A stretch of DNA of 55,482 nucleotides from Neobacillus notoginsengisoli (GTDB lineage: Bacteria; Bacillota; Bacilli; Bacillales; Cytobacillaceae). The stretch lies in NCBI RefSeq assembly GCF_003515685.1, contig NZ_QWEG01000021.1, positions 1 to 55,482 of the forward strand. The letters run 5' to 3'. The notes under the pieces are model-generated. The model made no database searches and had not been told where the DNA came from. It saw only the letters and a list, made by a program, of their open reading frames with translations. The position numbers and the translations under genes are program-made. Positions 47,178-55,482 of this stretch are shown here, in pieces. Each line of letters opens with the position of its first letter. Position 1 is the first letter of the stretch.

Positions 47178-48581
47178 TTGGGGGAAAACATTTATAATAA
47201 AAAAATCGGCTTATCAGCCGAAACGTTTTTTCAGCAGTATAAAAAGATTGCCGCCACTAGCGGTCATCATGTTCTTCTTGAAAGTGGCCGCGGCGGCAGA
47301 TATAACCTTGCTGCCTTTGAGCCGCATGCTTTTATTAAATCTGCCGGTGCCAATCGGTTCGAGTTGATTGAAAATGGTGAGCGCTCCGTTATGGAGGGGA
47401 ACCCGCTTCATGGCCTAAAGAAGTACATGGCAAATTTCAGTAACGAAGCCGGCTCCCCTATTCCTTTAGCTGCAGGCGGGGCAATCGGATACATTAACTA
47501 TGACTATGCAAGGTATATTGAGTCCCTTCCGGAGCTGGCAACGGATGAACTAAACGTTCCGGATGTTTATTTTATGTTTCATAAAGAATGGTTTGTCTTT
47601 GATTTAAAAGAAGAAGTCATGACGATGTTCTTTCGCTTCAGTGAAGAGGAAGAATTGGCTGTGCGTGTCCGTCAATGGGAAGGGCGCTGGACGGATTCAG
47701 AACCGGTTCGTGCAGAAAGCCCAGTCACATCGGCCGCTCATCATGAGAGGGAAGTGTCGATCGGGGAAAAGGAGTTTACGGAGGCGGTCGAAAAGGTTCG
47801 GGAATACATTGCGGAGGGTGATGTTTTTCAGGTGAACCTATCTGTCAGGCAGACGAAGCCGATTGATGTGTCAGCGTTGGCTGTTTATGAAAAGCTGCGT
47901 GCAGTAAATCCATCCCCTTATATGGGCTATTTTCATACCCCGGAATTCCAGCTAGTCAGTGGGTCGCCTGAGTTGCTTGTCAAAAAGTTCGGCCGGGAAA
48001 TTAGTACAAGGCCGATTGCGGGCACGAGGTCCCGGGGCAGGAATGAAGAAGAGGATTTTAGGCTAGCGAGTGAATTAATTGAAAGCGAGAAAGAACGAGC
48101 GGAACATGTGATGCTTGTCGACTTGGAACGAAATGATCTAGGGAAGGTCAGTGCATACGGTACGGTCCAGGTAAATGAATTCATGGCGATTGAAAAATAC
48201 TCGCATGTGATGCATATTGTTTCAAATATACGTGGTGAGATTTCCCCGGAGAAGGATGGCTTTGATTTAATTGATGCCGTATTTCCTGGAGGTACGATTA
48301 CAGGCGCCCCGAAAGTCAGGACAATGGAAATCATTGAGGAACTCGAACCTTCAAGAAGAGGTCCGTATACAGGGTCGCTTGGATGGATCGGATTTAACGG
48401 TGATTTGGAACTGAACATCATGATCAGAACAATGCTTGTAAAAGATGGACAAGCTCATGTCCAGGCAGGGGCGGGAATCGTCATTGATTCCAATCCGAAA
48501 CACGAATATGAGGAATCGTTGAAAAAAGCAAGGGCACTCTGGAAGGCGAAAGAGCTTGCGGAAGCGGGTGAGAACGAATGA
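47178..48581 (+). CDS. pabB: Aminodeoxychorismate synthase component I
   Basis: With PabA it turns chorismate into 4-amino-4-deoxychorismate for folate. The 467-residue chorismate-binding protein has [29 protein letters not shown], the [13 protein letters not shown] motif and [13 protein letters not shown]. The start is uncertain: TTG 47178 follows GGGAGTGAG (47165-47173) and gives a length near B. subtilis (470), while ATG 47163 and ATG 47142 would add 5 or 12 residues. It is the first gene of an eight-gene folate cluster and overlaps pabA by four bases. Confidence 0.95.
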   Translation: MGENIYNKKIGLSAETFFQQYKKIAATSGHHVLLESGRGGRYNLAAFEPHAFIKSAGANRFELIENGERSVMEGNPLHGLKKYMANFSNEAGSPIPLAAGGAIGYINYDYARYIESLPELATDELNVPDVYFMFHKEWFVFDLKEEVMTMFFRFSEEEELAVRVRQWEGRWTDSEPVRAESPVTSAAHHEREVSIGEKEFTEAVEKVREYIAEGDVFQVNLSVRQTKPIDVSALAVYEKLRAVNPSPYMGYFHTPEFQLVSGSPELLVKKFGREISTRPIAGTRSRGRNEEEDFRLASELIESEKERAEHVMLVDLERNDLGKVSAYGTVQVNEFMAIEKYSHVMHIVSNIRGEISPEKDGFDLIDAVFPGGTITGAPKVRTMEIIEELEPSRRGPYTGSLGWIGFNGDLELNIMIRTMLVKDGQAHVQAGAGIVIDSNPKHEYEESLKKARALWKAKELAEAGENE

Positions 48582-49189
48582 TTTATATGATTGATAACTA
48601 TGATTCTTTCACCTACAACCTTGTTCAGTATTTGGGGGAAATTGGTGAGGATTTGATTGTAAAACGAAATGATGAGGTTACGCTCGAAGACATTGAAAAG
48701 GCGAACCCAACCGTGCTGATGATATCTCCTGGTCCGTGCAGCCCGAATGAAGCGGGAATCAGCCTTGAGGCAATTTCTTATTTTGCTGGTAAGGTCCCAA
48801 TCTTCGGGGTTTGCCTTGGCCACCAAGCGATTGCCCAAGTGTTTGGCGGAGATGTGGTGCGTGCTGAACGATTGATGCATGGCAAAACATCTCTAATCCA
48901 TCATGATGGCAAAACGATTTTTAAGAATATTTTCAATCCTTTTGCGGCAGCTCGTTACCATTCACTTATCGTGAAACGTGAAACACTTCCTGATTGCCTG
49001 GAAGTGTCTGGCTGGACGGAGCGGGGAGAGATTATGGCGATCCGCCATAAAACGATGGCGATTGAAGGAGTGCAATTCCATCCCGAGTCTATATTGACCG
49101 GACCTGGAAAAGAGTTGCTTGCTAATTTTCTCCACATCCATTCGCCTTCTGGGAAAGGGAAGAAACATGTTTATTTGGCAGAACGGTAA
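48578..49189 (+). CDS. pabA: Aminodeoxychorismate/anthranilate synthase glutamine amidotransferase
   Basis: Supplies ammonia from glutamine to PabB; in B. subtilis the same subunit also serves anthranilate synthase TrpE. The 203-residue class I amidotransferase has the nucleophile Cys79 (GVCLGHQ), the oxyanion region [11 protein letters not shown] and the His-Glu pair in VQFHPES. It starts at ATG 48578 in an ATGA overlap with pabB, and ends 23 bases inside pabC. Its tail is about ten residues longer than in B. subtilis. Confidence 0.97.
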   Translation: MIYMIDNYDSFTYNLVQYLGEIGEDLIVKRNDEVTLEDIEKANPTVLMISPGPCSPNEAGISLEAISYFAGKVPIFGVCLGHQAIAQVFGGDVVRAERLMHGKTSLIHHDGKTIFKNIFNPFAAARYHSLIVKRETLPDCLEVSGWTERGEIMAIRHKTMAIEGVQFHPESILTGPGKELLANFLHIHSPSGKGKKHVYLAER

Positions 49190-50042
49190 ACTTCTCAAAA
49201 AAGAAGAGGCAGCTATCAGCCCGTTCGACCACGGTTATCTATATGGGGTGGGGCTGTTTGAAACATTCAGGGTTTATCATGGGCACTGCTTTTTGCTCGA
49301 TGACCATCTCCAAAGATTGAATGCGGGACTTGAACTCTTGGAAATTAAGAAGAGGATTTGCCGCCCCGAAGCGGAGGAGGCAGTTGCGGCCCTTTTAGAG
49401 GCGAATGGCAGCAGTGATGCTTACATTCGTTTCAACGTCTCCGCGGGAGCCGGAGAAGTTGGCCTTCGTTCCGAACCATACACGGACCCTGAAATCATCA
49501 TTTTTTCAAAACCTCTTCCTCCCGCAGGAATTTTGCAGGAAAAGCGGGGGAAGATCCTTTCTTTGAACCGGAATACCCCGGAAGGAGTGGAACGGCTGAA
49601 GTCGCACCACTATTTAAATAATATCCTTGCATATCGGGAACTCCGCGATGTTCCCGGAACAGAAGGAATTTTTTTGACCAAGGATGGCCATGTAGCTGAA
49701 GGGATTGTTTCGAATGTATTCTGGGCAAGGGGAGGGACTCTTTTTACCCCTTCGCTGGAAACGGGAATCTTAAATGGTATAACGCGCCAGTTTGTCATTG
49801 AACTTGCTCTGAGTGCGGGTTTTGAAGTTAGGGAAGGCTTTTTTTCCTCAGAAGAACTTCTTGGTGCGGAGGAAGTCTTATTCACGAACTCCATCCAGGA
49901 AATTGTGGTCTGTCCGCAAATTGGAGATACTACGTTTGCAGGCAGGGAAGGGCGTCTGGGGCAGCTTTTGCACGAACAATATGCTGCCTGCCGCAAGAAA
50001 TATTACAGCAGGAATGAACTCAAAACGGAGGATTTCTCATGA
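49167..50042 (+). CDS. pabC: Aminodeoxychorismate lyase
   Basis: Releases pyruvate from aminodeoxychorismate to give 4-aminobenzoate. The 291-residue fold-type IV PLP enzyme has [18 protein letters not shown], the lysine in [10 protein letters not shown] and [13 protein letters not shown], matching B. subtilis PabC throughout. The start ATG 49167 lies within pabA with AAGGGAAG upstream, and the stop overlaps folP by four bases. D-amino acid transaminases share the fold, but the context settles the call. Confidence 0.95.
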   Translation: MFIWQNGKLLKKEEAAISPFDHGYLYGVGLFETFRVYHGHCFLLDDHLQRLNAGLELLEIKKRICRPEAEEAVAALLEANGSSDAYIRFNVSAGAGEVGLRSEPYTDPEIIIFSKPLPPAGILQEKRGKILSLNRNTPEGVERLKSHHYLNNILAYRELRDVPGTEGIFLTKDGHVAEGIVSNVFWARGGTLFTPSLETGILNGITRQFVIELALSAGFEVREGFFSSEELLGAEEVLFTNSIQEIVVCPQIGDTTFAGREGRLGQLLHEQYAACRKKYYSRNELKTEDFS

Positions 50043-50869
50043 GCAGTGATAATAAAAAAATAACATGTGGCCAATATGTTCTTGATTATGGCAAAAAAAC
50101 AATTGTGATGGGAATTTTAAATGTCACGCCTGATTCATTTTCAGATGGAGGAAGATTCAATGCGGCCGACCGTGCGGTTGCCCGCGCGAAGGAAATGGTC
50201 GAACAAGGTGCAGACATTATTGACATCGGCGGCGAATCGACCAGGCCTGGGCATGCGCCGGTTTCGGTTGAAGAAGAACTTCGGAGGGTTATACCGATCG
50301 TTGAGGTGCTGGCAAAGGAAGTGGATGCCCCAATTTCGGTCGATACGTATAAAGCCGAGGTGGCCAGACGGGCTCTAGAGGCGGGCGCGCACATTATCAA
50401 CGATGTTTGGGGTGCCAAGGCAGAGCCGGCAATTGCCTCGGTTGCCGCAGAGTTTAATGCCCCGATTATTTTGATGCACAACCGGGATAACCGCAATTAT
50501 GATATGTTTACGAGAGACGTGTTTGCTGACCTGTATGAAAGCATCATAATTGCAAAAAAAGCAGGAGTAGAGGATTCGCAAATTATCCTCGATCCGGGGA
50601 TTGGTTTTGCGAAGGACTTCAAAGAAAACATTGAAATGATGCAAAATCTTGAAACACTAGTTGCTCTTGGTTATCCGGTCCTATTGGGCACATCGAGGAA
50701 AACGTTCATTGGCCGGGTCCTTGACTTGCCGCCAGAGGAAAGGATGGAGGGAACAGGCGCCACTGTCTGTTACGGAATACAGAAAGGATGCCAAATGATT
50801 CGTATCCATGATGTGAAGGAAATGGCGAGAATGGCGAAGATGATGGATGCGCTAATGGGCAGGGGGTAA
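50039..50869 (+). CDS. folP: Dihydropteroate synthase
   Basis: Joins 4-aminobenzoate to the pterin diphosphate; the target of sulphonamides. The 276-residue TIM-barrel enzyme has GILNVTPDSFSDGG, IDIGGESTRPG, a conserved IILDPGIGFAKD and GTSRKTFIG. It starts at ATG 50039 in an ATGA overlap with pabC. folB follows after four bases, so all folate genes here look translationally linked. Confidence 0.98.
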   Translation: MSSDNKKITCGQYVLDYGKKTIVMGILNVTPDSFSDGGRFNAADRAVARAKEMVEQGADIIDIGGESTRPGHAPVSVEEELRRVIPIVEVLAKEVDAPISVDTYKAEVARRALEAGAHIINDVWGAKAEPAIASVAAEFNAPIILMHNRDNRNYDMFTRDVFADLYESIIIAKKAGVEDSQIILDPGIGFAKDFKENIEMMQNLETLVALGYPVLLGTSRKTFIGRVLDLPPEERMEGTGATVCYGIQKGCQMIRIHDVKEMARMAKMMDALMGRG

Positions 50870-50873
50870 GGAA

Positions 50874-51233
50874 ATGGATAAAATTTATGTCAACCAAATG
50901 GAGTTCTATGGGTACCATGGCGTTTTTCCTGAGGAAACGAGGTTGGGGCAGCGGTTTATCATTGATCTCGCTGTCAGCCTCGATTTGAAAGAGGCGGGTC
51001 AGACAGATAATCTTGACGCATCAGTGAATTATGCAGAATTATACAATGTTTGCAAAGAAGTCGTTGAAGGGGAACCTTTTAAACTGATTGAATCGGTTGC
51101 TGAGAAAATTGCTTTGCGGCTCCTTGCTGAGTTTCCGCTGATTGAAGAAACATCAGTAAAAGTCATTAAACCGGATCCCCCAATCCCGGGCCATTATAAG
51201 TTTGTCGCGGCTAAAATCACAAGGAGAAGATAA
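50874..51233 (+). CDS. folB: Dihydroneopterin aldolase
   Basis: Cleaves dihydroneopterin to 6-hydroxymethyl-dihydropterin and glycolaldehyde. The 119-residue T-fold protein has NQMEFYGYHGVFPEETRLGQRF, with the Glu that binds the pterin, and the catalytic Lys in VKVIKPDPPIPGH. Length is normal. The start ATG 50874 has GGGGGTAAGG upstream. folK follows after two bases. Confidence 0.97.
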   Translation: MDKIYVNQMEFYGYHGVFPEETRLGQRFIIDLAVSLDLKEAGQTDNLDASVNYAELYNVCKEVVEGEPFKLIESVAEKIALRLLAEFPLIEETSVKVIKPDPPIPGHYKFVAAKITRRR

Positions 51234-51235
51234 AC

Positions 51236-51763
51236 GTGGAGAATCGTGCTTTTCTTTCGCTTGGTTCCAATATGGGCGATCGCTATCAACATTTGCAAGC
51301 GGCTGTTCAATTGCTAGACGGCCATCCGTCCATTAAAATGGTAAATTATTCCTCCGTTTATGAAACTGATCCAGTTGGCTATGAAGACCAGGACCTTTTT
51401 TTAAATATGGTTATTGAAATAAATACAGACTTGCCGCCATTTGAACTGCTGGAAGTATGCCTTAAGAACGAGTTTTTACTTGGGAGAAAAAGGGAAATAA
51501 AATGGGGTCCGCGCACAATAGACCTTGACATCCTACTCTATAACCAAGAAAATATTGAAACGGAGAAGCTTTACATTCCGCATTCCAGGATGGCGGAACG
51601 TGCATTTGTGCTAGTGCCTTTGTATGAAGTTGCCGGAAATATTCACCTTCCTGGCAATCGTGAACCTCTTGCGCTATTGATCAATCGTTTACCTGATAAA
51701 GAAGGAGTACGAATATGGAAGCGGAAAAATGGGGAAGACGGATTCGGGCATTCAGGAAATTAA
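51236..51763 (+). CDS. folK: 6-hydroxymethyl-7,8-dihydropterin pyrophosphokinase
   Basis: Transfers diphosphate from ATP to the pterin, the step before FolP. The 175-residue protein has LSLGSNMGDRYQHL, YETDPVGYEDQDLFLNMV, the WGPRTIDLDILLY signature and a C-terminal His-Ser-Arg (PHSRMAERAFVL). The start GTG 51236 follows AGGAGA. It is a few residues longer than B. subtilis FolK and overlaps yazB by 49 bases. Confidence 0.97.
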   Translation: MENRAFLSLGSNMGDRYQHLQAAVQLLDGHPSIKMVNYSSVYETDPVGYEDQDLFLNMVIEINTDLPPFELLEVCLKNEFLLGRKREIKWGPRTIDLDILLYNQENIETEKLYIPHSRMAERAFVLVPLYEVAGNIHLPGNREPLALLINRLPDKEGVRIWKRKNGEDGFGHSGN

Positions 51764-51924
51764 AAGGATATACCCAAGACAGCTTTTCAAAAGAGCTCGG
51801 AGTTTCAGTCTCCATTCTTGGAGAAATTGAGCGGGGCAACCGGATGCCGCCTGCTGACCTTTTGCGAAGAGCTTCGGAAGTTTTGCACATAAGCATCGAA
51901 GATATGGCTCCTCCCAAGGAGTAA
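51715..51924 (+). CDS. yazB: YazB, XRE-family helix-turn-helix protein
   Basis: A 69-residue single helix-turn-helix protein (RAFRKLKGYTQDSFSKELGVSV, ILGEIERGNRMP) of the Cro/C1 type. Its target is unknown; its position within the folate genes is conserved in Bacillus and suggests local or pathway control, which is inference. The start ATG 51715 follows AAGGAG inside the end of folK. dusB follows after 32 bases. Confidence 0.93.
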   Translation: MEAEKWGRRIRAFRKLKGYTQDSFSKELGVSVSILGEIERGNRMPPADLLRRASEVLHISIEDMAPPKE

Positions 51925-51956
51925 AAATACATTTTGAAAAAAGGAAGGCCGTTACA

Positions 51957-52955
51957 ATGTTAAAAATTGGCAATATTGTCATGAAGAATCCCGTTGTCCT
52001 GGCGCCCATGGCAGGTGTTTGCAACTCGGCTTTCCGGCTGACCGTAAAAGAATTTGGCGCCGGCCTTGTTTGCGCTGAAATGGTTAGTGACAAGGGAATT
52101 CTCTTCAAGAACGAAAAGACGATGAACATGCTATATATAGATGAGCGCGAGAAGCCGCTAAGCCTGCAAATTTTTGGAGGCGAAAGAAAAACACTCGTCG
52201 AGGCAGCGAGATTTGTTGACCAGAACACAAATGCGGATATTATCGATATCAACATGGGTTGTCCGGTCCCTAAAATTACGAAGTGTGATGCCGGTGCACG
52301 CTGGCTTCTGGATTCGGATAAAATTTATGAAATGGTTTCGGCTGTTGTGGAAGCGGTTGAAAAGCCGGTTACAGTTAAAATGCGGATGGGCTGGGATGAA
52401 GAGCATATTTATGCTGTCAAAAACGCCCTTGCTGTAGAACGCGCCGGAGGTAAAGCTATTGCGCTACATGGCCGTACCCGTGTTCAGATGTATGAAGGAA
52501 AAGCGAATTGGGATATTATCCGTGAAGTAAAACAAGCGGTTTCTATTCCAGTCATCGGAAATGGCGATGTCCAGACGCCTCAGGATGCCAAGCGCATGCT
52601 TGAAGAAACAGGTGTGGATGGCGTCATGATCGGACGCGCCGCTCTCGGAAATCCATGGATGATTTATAGGACAGTAAAATATCTTGAAACAGGCGAATTA
52701 ATGAGTGAGCCATCTGTACGCGAAAAAATGGATGTATGTATCCTTCACCTTGACCGCCTGATTGCCCTTAAGAATGAAAATATCGCTGTAAGGGAAATGC
52801 GCAAGCACGTCGCATGGTATTTGAAAGGCGTAAAAGGAAACGCAAAAGTGCGAAATGCAATCAATGAGTGCAGCACTAGAGAAGAGCTTGTTACCCTGTT
52901 GAACGGTCTGGCTATTGAGGCGGCAGAAAGGGAAAGCCAGGCAATCGTTAGTTAA
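51957..52955 (+). CDS. dusB: tRNA-dihydrouridine synthase (DusB type)
   Basis: An FMN-dependent reductase that makes dihydrouridine in tRNA; the site preference in Bacillus is not read from sequence. The 332-residue TIM-barrel protein has VVLAPMAGVCNSAFR, NMGCPVPKITKCDAGA with the catalytic Cys, RMGWDE, LHGRTRVQMYEG and GNGDVQTPQDA. The start ATG 51957 is preceded by AAGGAAGG. It ends the folate cluster, with a terminator downstream. Confidence 0.96.
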   Translation: MLKIGNIVMKNPVVLAPMAGVCNSAFRLTVKEFGAGLVCAEMVSDKGILFKNEKTMNMLYIDEREKPLSLQIFGGERKTLVEAARFVDQNTNADIIDINMGCPVPKITKCDAGARWLLDSDKIYEMVSAVVEAVEKPVTVKMRMGWDEEHIYAVKNALAVERAGGKAIALHGRTRVQMYEGKANWDIIREVKQAVSIPVIGNGDVQTPQDAKRMLEETGVDGVMIGRAALGNPWMIYRTVKYLETGELMSEPSVREKMDVCILHLDRLIALKNENIAVREMRKHVAWYLKGVKGNAKVRNAINECSTREELVTLLNGLAIEAAERESQAIVS

Positions 52956-53017
52956 TTTTTTTCGTGGGATATTGCCCGGCGATTTAGCCAAAATCTTTGC
53001 TTGATGATATACTATGA

Positions 53018-53046
53018 AGGCTGCCAGAAAAAAACTGGCAGTCTTT
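53018..53046 (+). terminator. Terminator after dusB
   Basis: AGGCTGCCAG (53018-53027) pairs with CTGGCAGTCT (53035-53044) with one G-U pair and an A7 loop, followed by a T-rich stretch. Confidence 0.82.
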
Positions 53047-53210
53047 GTTGTATTTTTTGTTTTTTTATTATGTGCCAGGATGAAAGTTTGTGTACAATGT
53101 ACGTAATGTCTCTTTTTATGGATTATTGTCTAAACTGCAAATGGGCACTTTAACAGGCCAATTAGCGTGCGACTACATACCGCACTATATAAATGGGGAG
53201 TTGAAAATAA

Positions 53211-54695
<1,485 letters not shown>

Positions 54696-54703
54696 TAATA
54701 GAG

Positions 54704-54737
54704 ACGCCAGTTTCCTTTTGAGGAATCTGGCGTTTTG
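54704..54737 (+). terminator. Terminator after lysS
   Basis: ACGCCAGTTTCC (54704-54715) pairs with GGAATCTGGCGT (54722-54733) with one mismatch, followed by TTTT overlapping the stem end. Confidence 0.85.
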
Positions 54738-55090
54738 ACTTTTAATAAGAGGATTTTAGATGGGCGAAGGTTTTGTGCATTCTATATAATGTAAAGCTTA
54801 AAGTCAGTGGCGGTTCGCTGCAGCCAGCAAAGATGTTAGCGGTGCTTCAGCTATTTTTTGTGAGGGTGAATTCCGACCAGCCGGATAGATGTTTCTATAT
54901 GATGTAGATTGACTAGCCTTAATGAAGCTATCAAAACATATTTCATCAATCACCCGCCTGTTTTCTAGGTCAGATCAGACTCTCCGAGGTGATGCCTGCT
55001 GCCCTATAATGGGGGTTAACCGGGTCAGTCGTTCTATTTCAAATGGTTTTGGGTAAATAGATGATATATCTTTCGTTTTTAAATAAAAAA
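54738..55090. other. Unassigned 350-base gap before the rRNA promoters
   Basis: No reading frame with a ribosome binding site, tRNA or clear terminator is visible. There are two isolated TATAAT sequences (about 54785 and 55005) without partner -35 boxes, and a GC-rich patch near 54808-54850 that might fold weakly. Confidence 0.6.
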
Positions 55091-55093
55091 GTA

Positions 55094-55206
55094 TTGCATA
55101 GCTCATTTAATGGTGTTATATTAGTTAATGTTGCTGCGAGGCAACTGGTCAACGAGAAAAAAACTTTTAAAAAACTGTTGACTTCAGTATGGTAATTTGG
55201 TAATAT
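55094..55206 (+). promoter_or_regulatory. Tandem rRNA operon promoters P1 and P2
   Basis: P1: TTGCAT (55094-55099), 17 bases, TATATT (55117-55122). P2: TTGACT (55178-55183), 17 bases, TAATAT (55201-55206). An A/T-rich stretch before each resembles UP elements. The 84-base offset is typical of Bacillus rrn operons. Confidence 0.88.
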
Positions 55207-55310
55207 AGAAAAGTCGCCTTTGAGCGATGTTCACTCTTGCATCGGAGACTTTTGAGAGAGAAATGCTCAGAACGTAGCAAGGTCGCAAGAGAAGTTACTA
55301 GCGGATATAT

Positions 55311-55373
55311 TGCTCTTTGAAAACTAAACAAACAAGCGTCAACAAACAATAATACAGTGATCTTCGGATCACT
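55311..55373 (+). promoter_or_regulatory. rRNA leader: boxA-like antiterminator site and hairpin
   Basis: TGCTCTTTGAAAACT (55311-55325) resembles the Bacillus rRNA boxA. AGTGATC (55356-55362) pairs with GATCACT (55367-55373) around a TTCG tetraloop, a stable hairpin just before the mature 16S start. Confidence 0.7.
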
Positions 55374-55407
55374 AGCCAACGTAACTTTATGAGCTAAACT
55401 CATACTC

Positions 55408-55482
55408 TTTCTTGGAGAGTTTGATCCTGGCTCAGGACGAACGCTGGCGGCGTGCCTAATACATGCAAGTCGAGCGAAAGTT
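55408..55482 (+). rRNA. 16S ribosomal RNA, 5' end only
   Basis: The universal 16S start AGAGTTTGATCCTGGCTCAG begins at 55416 and is followed by GACGAACGCTGGCGGCGTGC and the usual AATACATGCAAGTCGAGCG. The mature 5' end is placed about eight bases earlier, by analogy with B. subtilis. The gene is cut by the window edge. Position after lysS matches the B. subtilis rRNA operon pair. Confidence 0.97.

Noticed and set aside
54738-55090. Structured RNA before the rRNA operon
   Set aside because: A few short pairings and lone TATAAT boxes are present, but no stable or familiar fold.

Overview
The window is a chromosomal segment of an endospore-forming member of the Bacillaceae. The evidence is the gene content (gin, yabG, sspF, spoVG, fin, spoVT, yabP, yabQ and spoIIE), proteins very close to their Bacillus subtilis counterparts, low-to-moderate GC, strong AGGAGG-type ribosome binding sites and frequent GTG and TTG starts. 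The order is almost exactly that of the B. subtilis block from csfB/yaaO to lysS and the following rRNA operon. The genus cannot be fixed from the sequence; Bacillus, Mesobacillus or Cytobacillus are all possible.

Layout. Bases 1-200 hold an unusual array of a 9-mer in alternating orientation. Bases 374-7508 carry gin, a PLP decarboxylase (yaaO type), tmk, darA, holB, ricT, yabA, trmN6, yazA and rsmI, a DNA-replication and RNA-modification cluster. Bases 7515-8308 hold leftward abrB with a complete Spo0A-repressed promoter. Bases 8309-15125 carry metG, tatD, yabE, rnmV, rsmA and yabG. Bases 15245-16384 carry veg, sspF and a possible small ORF, with a repeat element between veg and sspF. Bases 16577-23567 carry ispE, purR, ridA, spoVG, glmU, prs, ctc, pth and fin. 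Bases 23684-28017 carry mfd and spoVT. Bases 28560-33851 carry yabM, yabN, rqcP, yabP, yabQ, divIC and yabR. A leftward tRNA-Met (34162-34235) sits before spoIIE, yabS, yabT, tilS, hprT and ftsH (34454-42862). Then come coaX, hslO, a PrsA-like foldase and cysK (43055-47076), the folate operon pabB-pabA-pabC-folP-folB-folK-yazB-dusB (47178-52955), lysS, and the promoters, leader and first bases of a 16S rRNA gene at the right edge.

How it works together. Housekeeping genes (translation, rRNA maturation, cell-wall precursor, PRPP and folate synthesis, transcription-coupled repair, membrane proteolysis) are interleaved with sporulation genes. The intergenic regions carry recognisable promoters for many sigma factors: sigma-A throughout, Spo0A boxes at abrB and probably spoIIE, sigma-H at spoVG, sigma-F-like at gin, sigma-G-like at sspF, fin and spoVT, sigma-K at yabG and a degenerate sigma-B-like site at ctc. 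Several match regulation known in B. subtilis, which strengthens both the gene calls and the promoter calls.

Departures from the B. subtilis plan are few. yaaR is absent between darA and holB. A GC-rich dispersed repeat family occupies three gaps and a second composite element a fourth. There are two candidate small ORFs (16152-16319 and 23625-23696). I see no phage, transposase, CRISPR array or defence genes, and no evidence of a wholly new multi-gene system. The most unexplained signals are the left-edge repeat array and the dispersed repeats.
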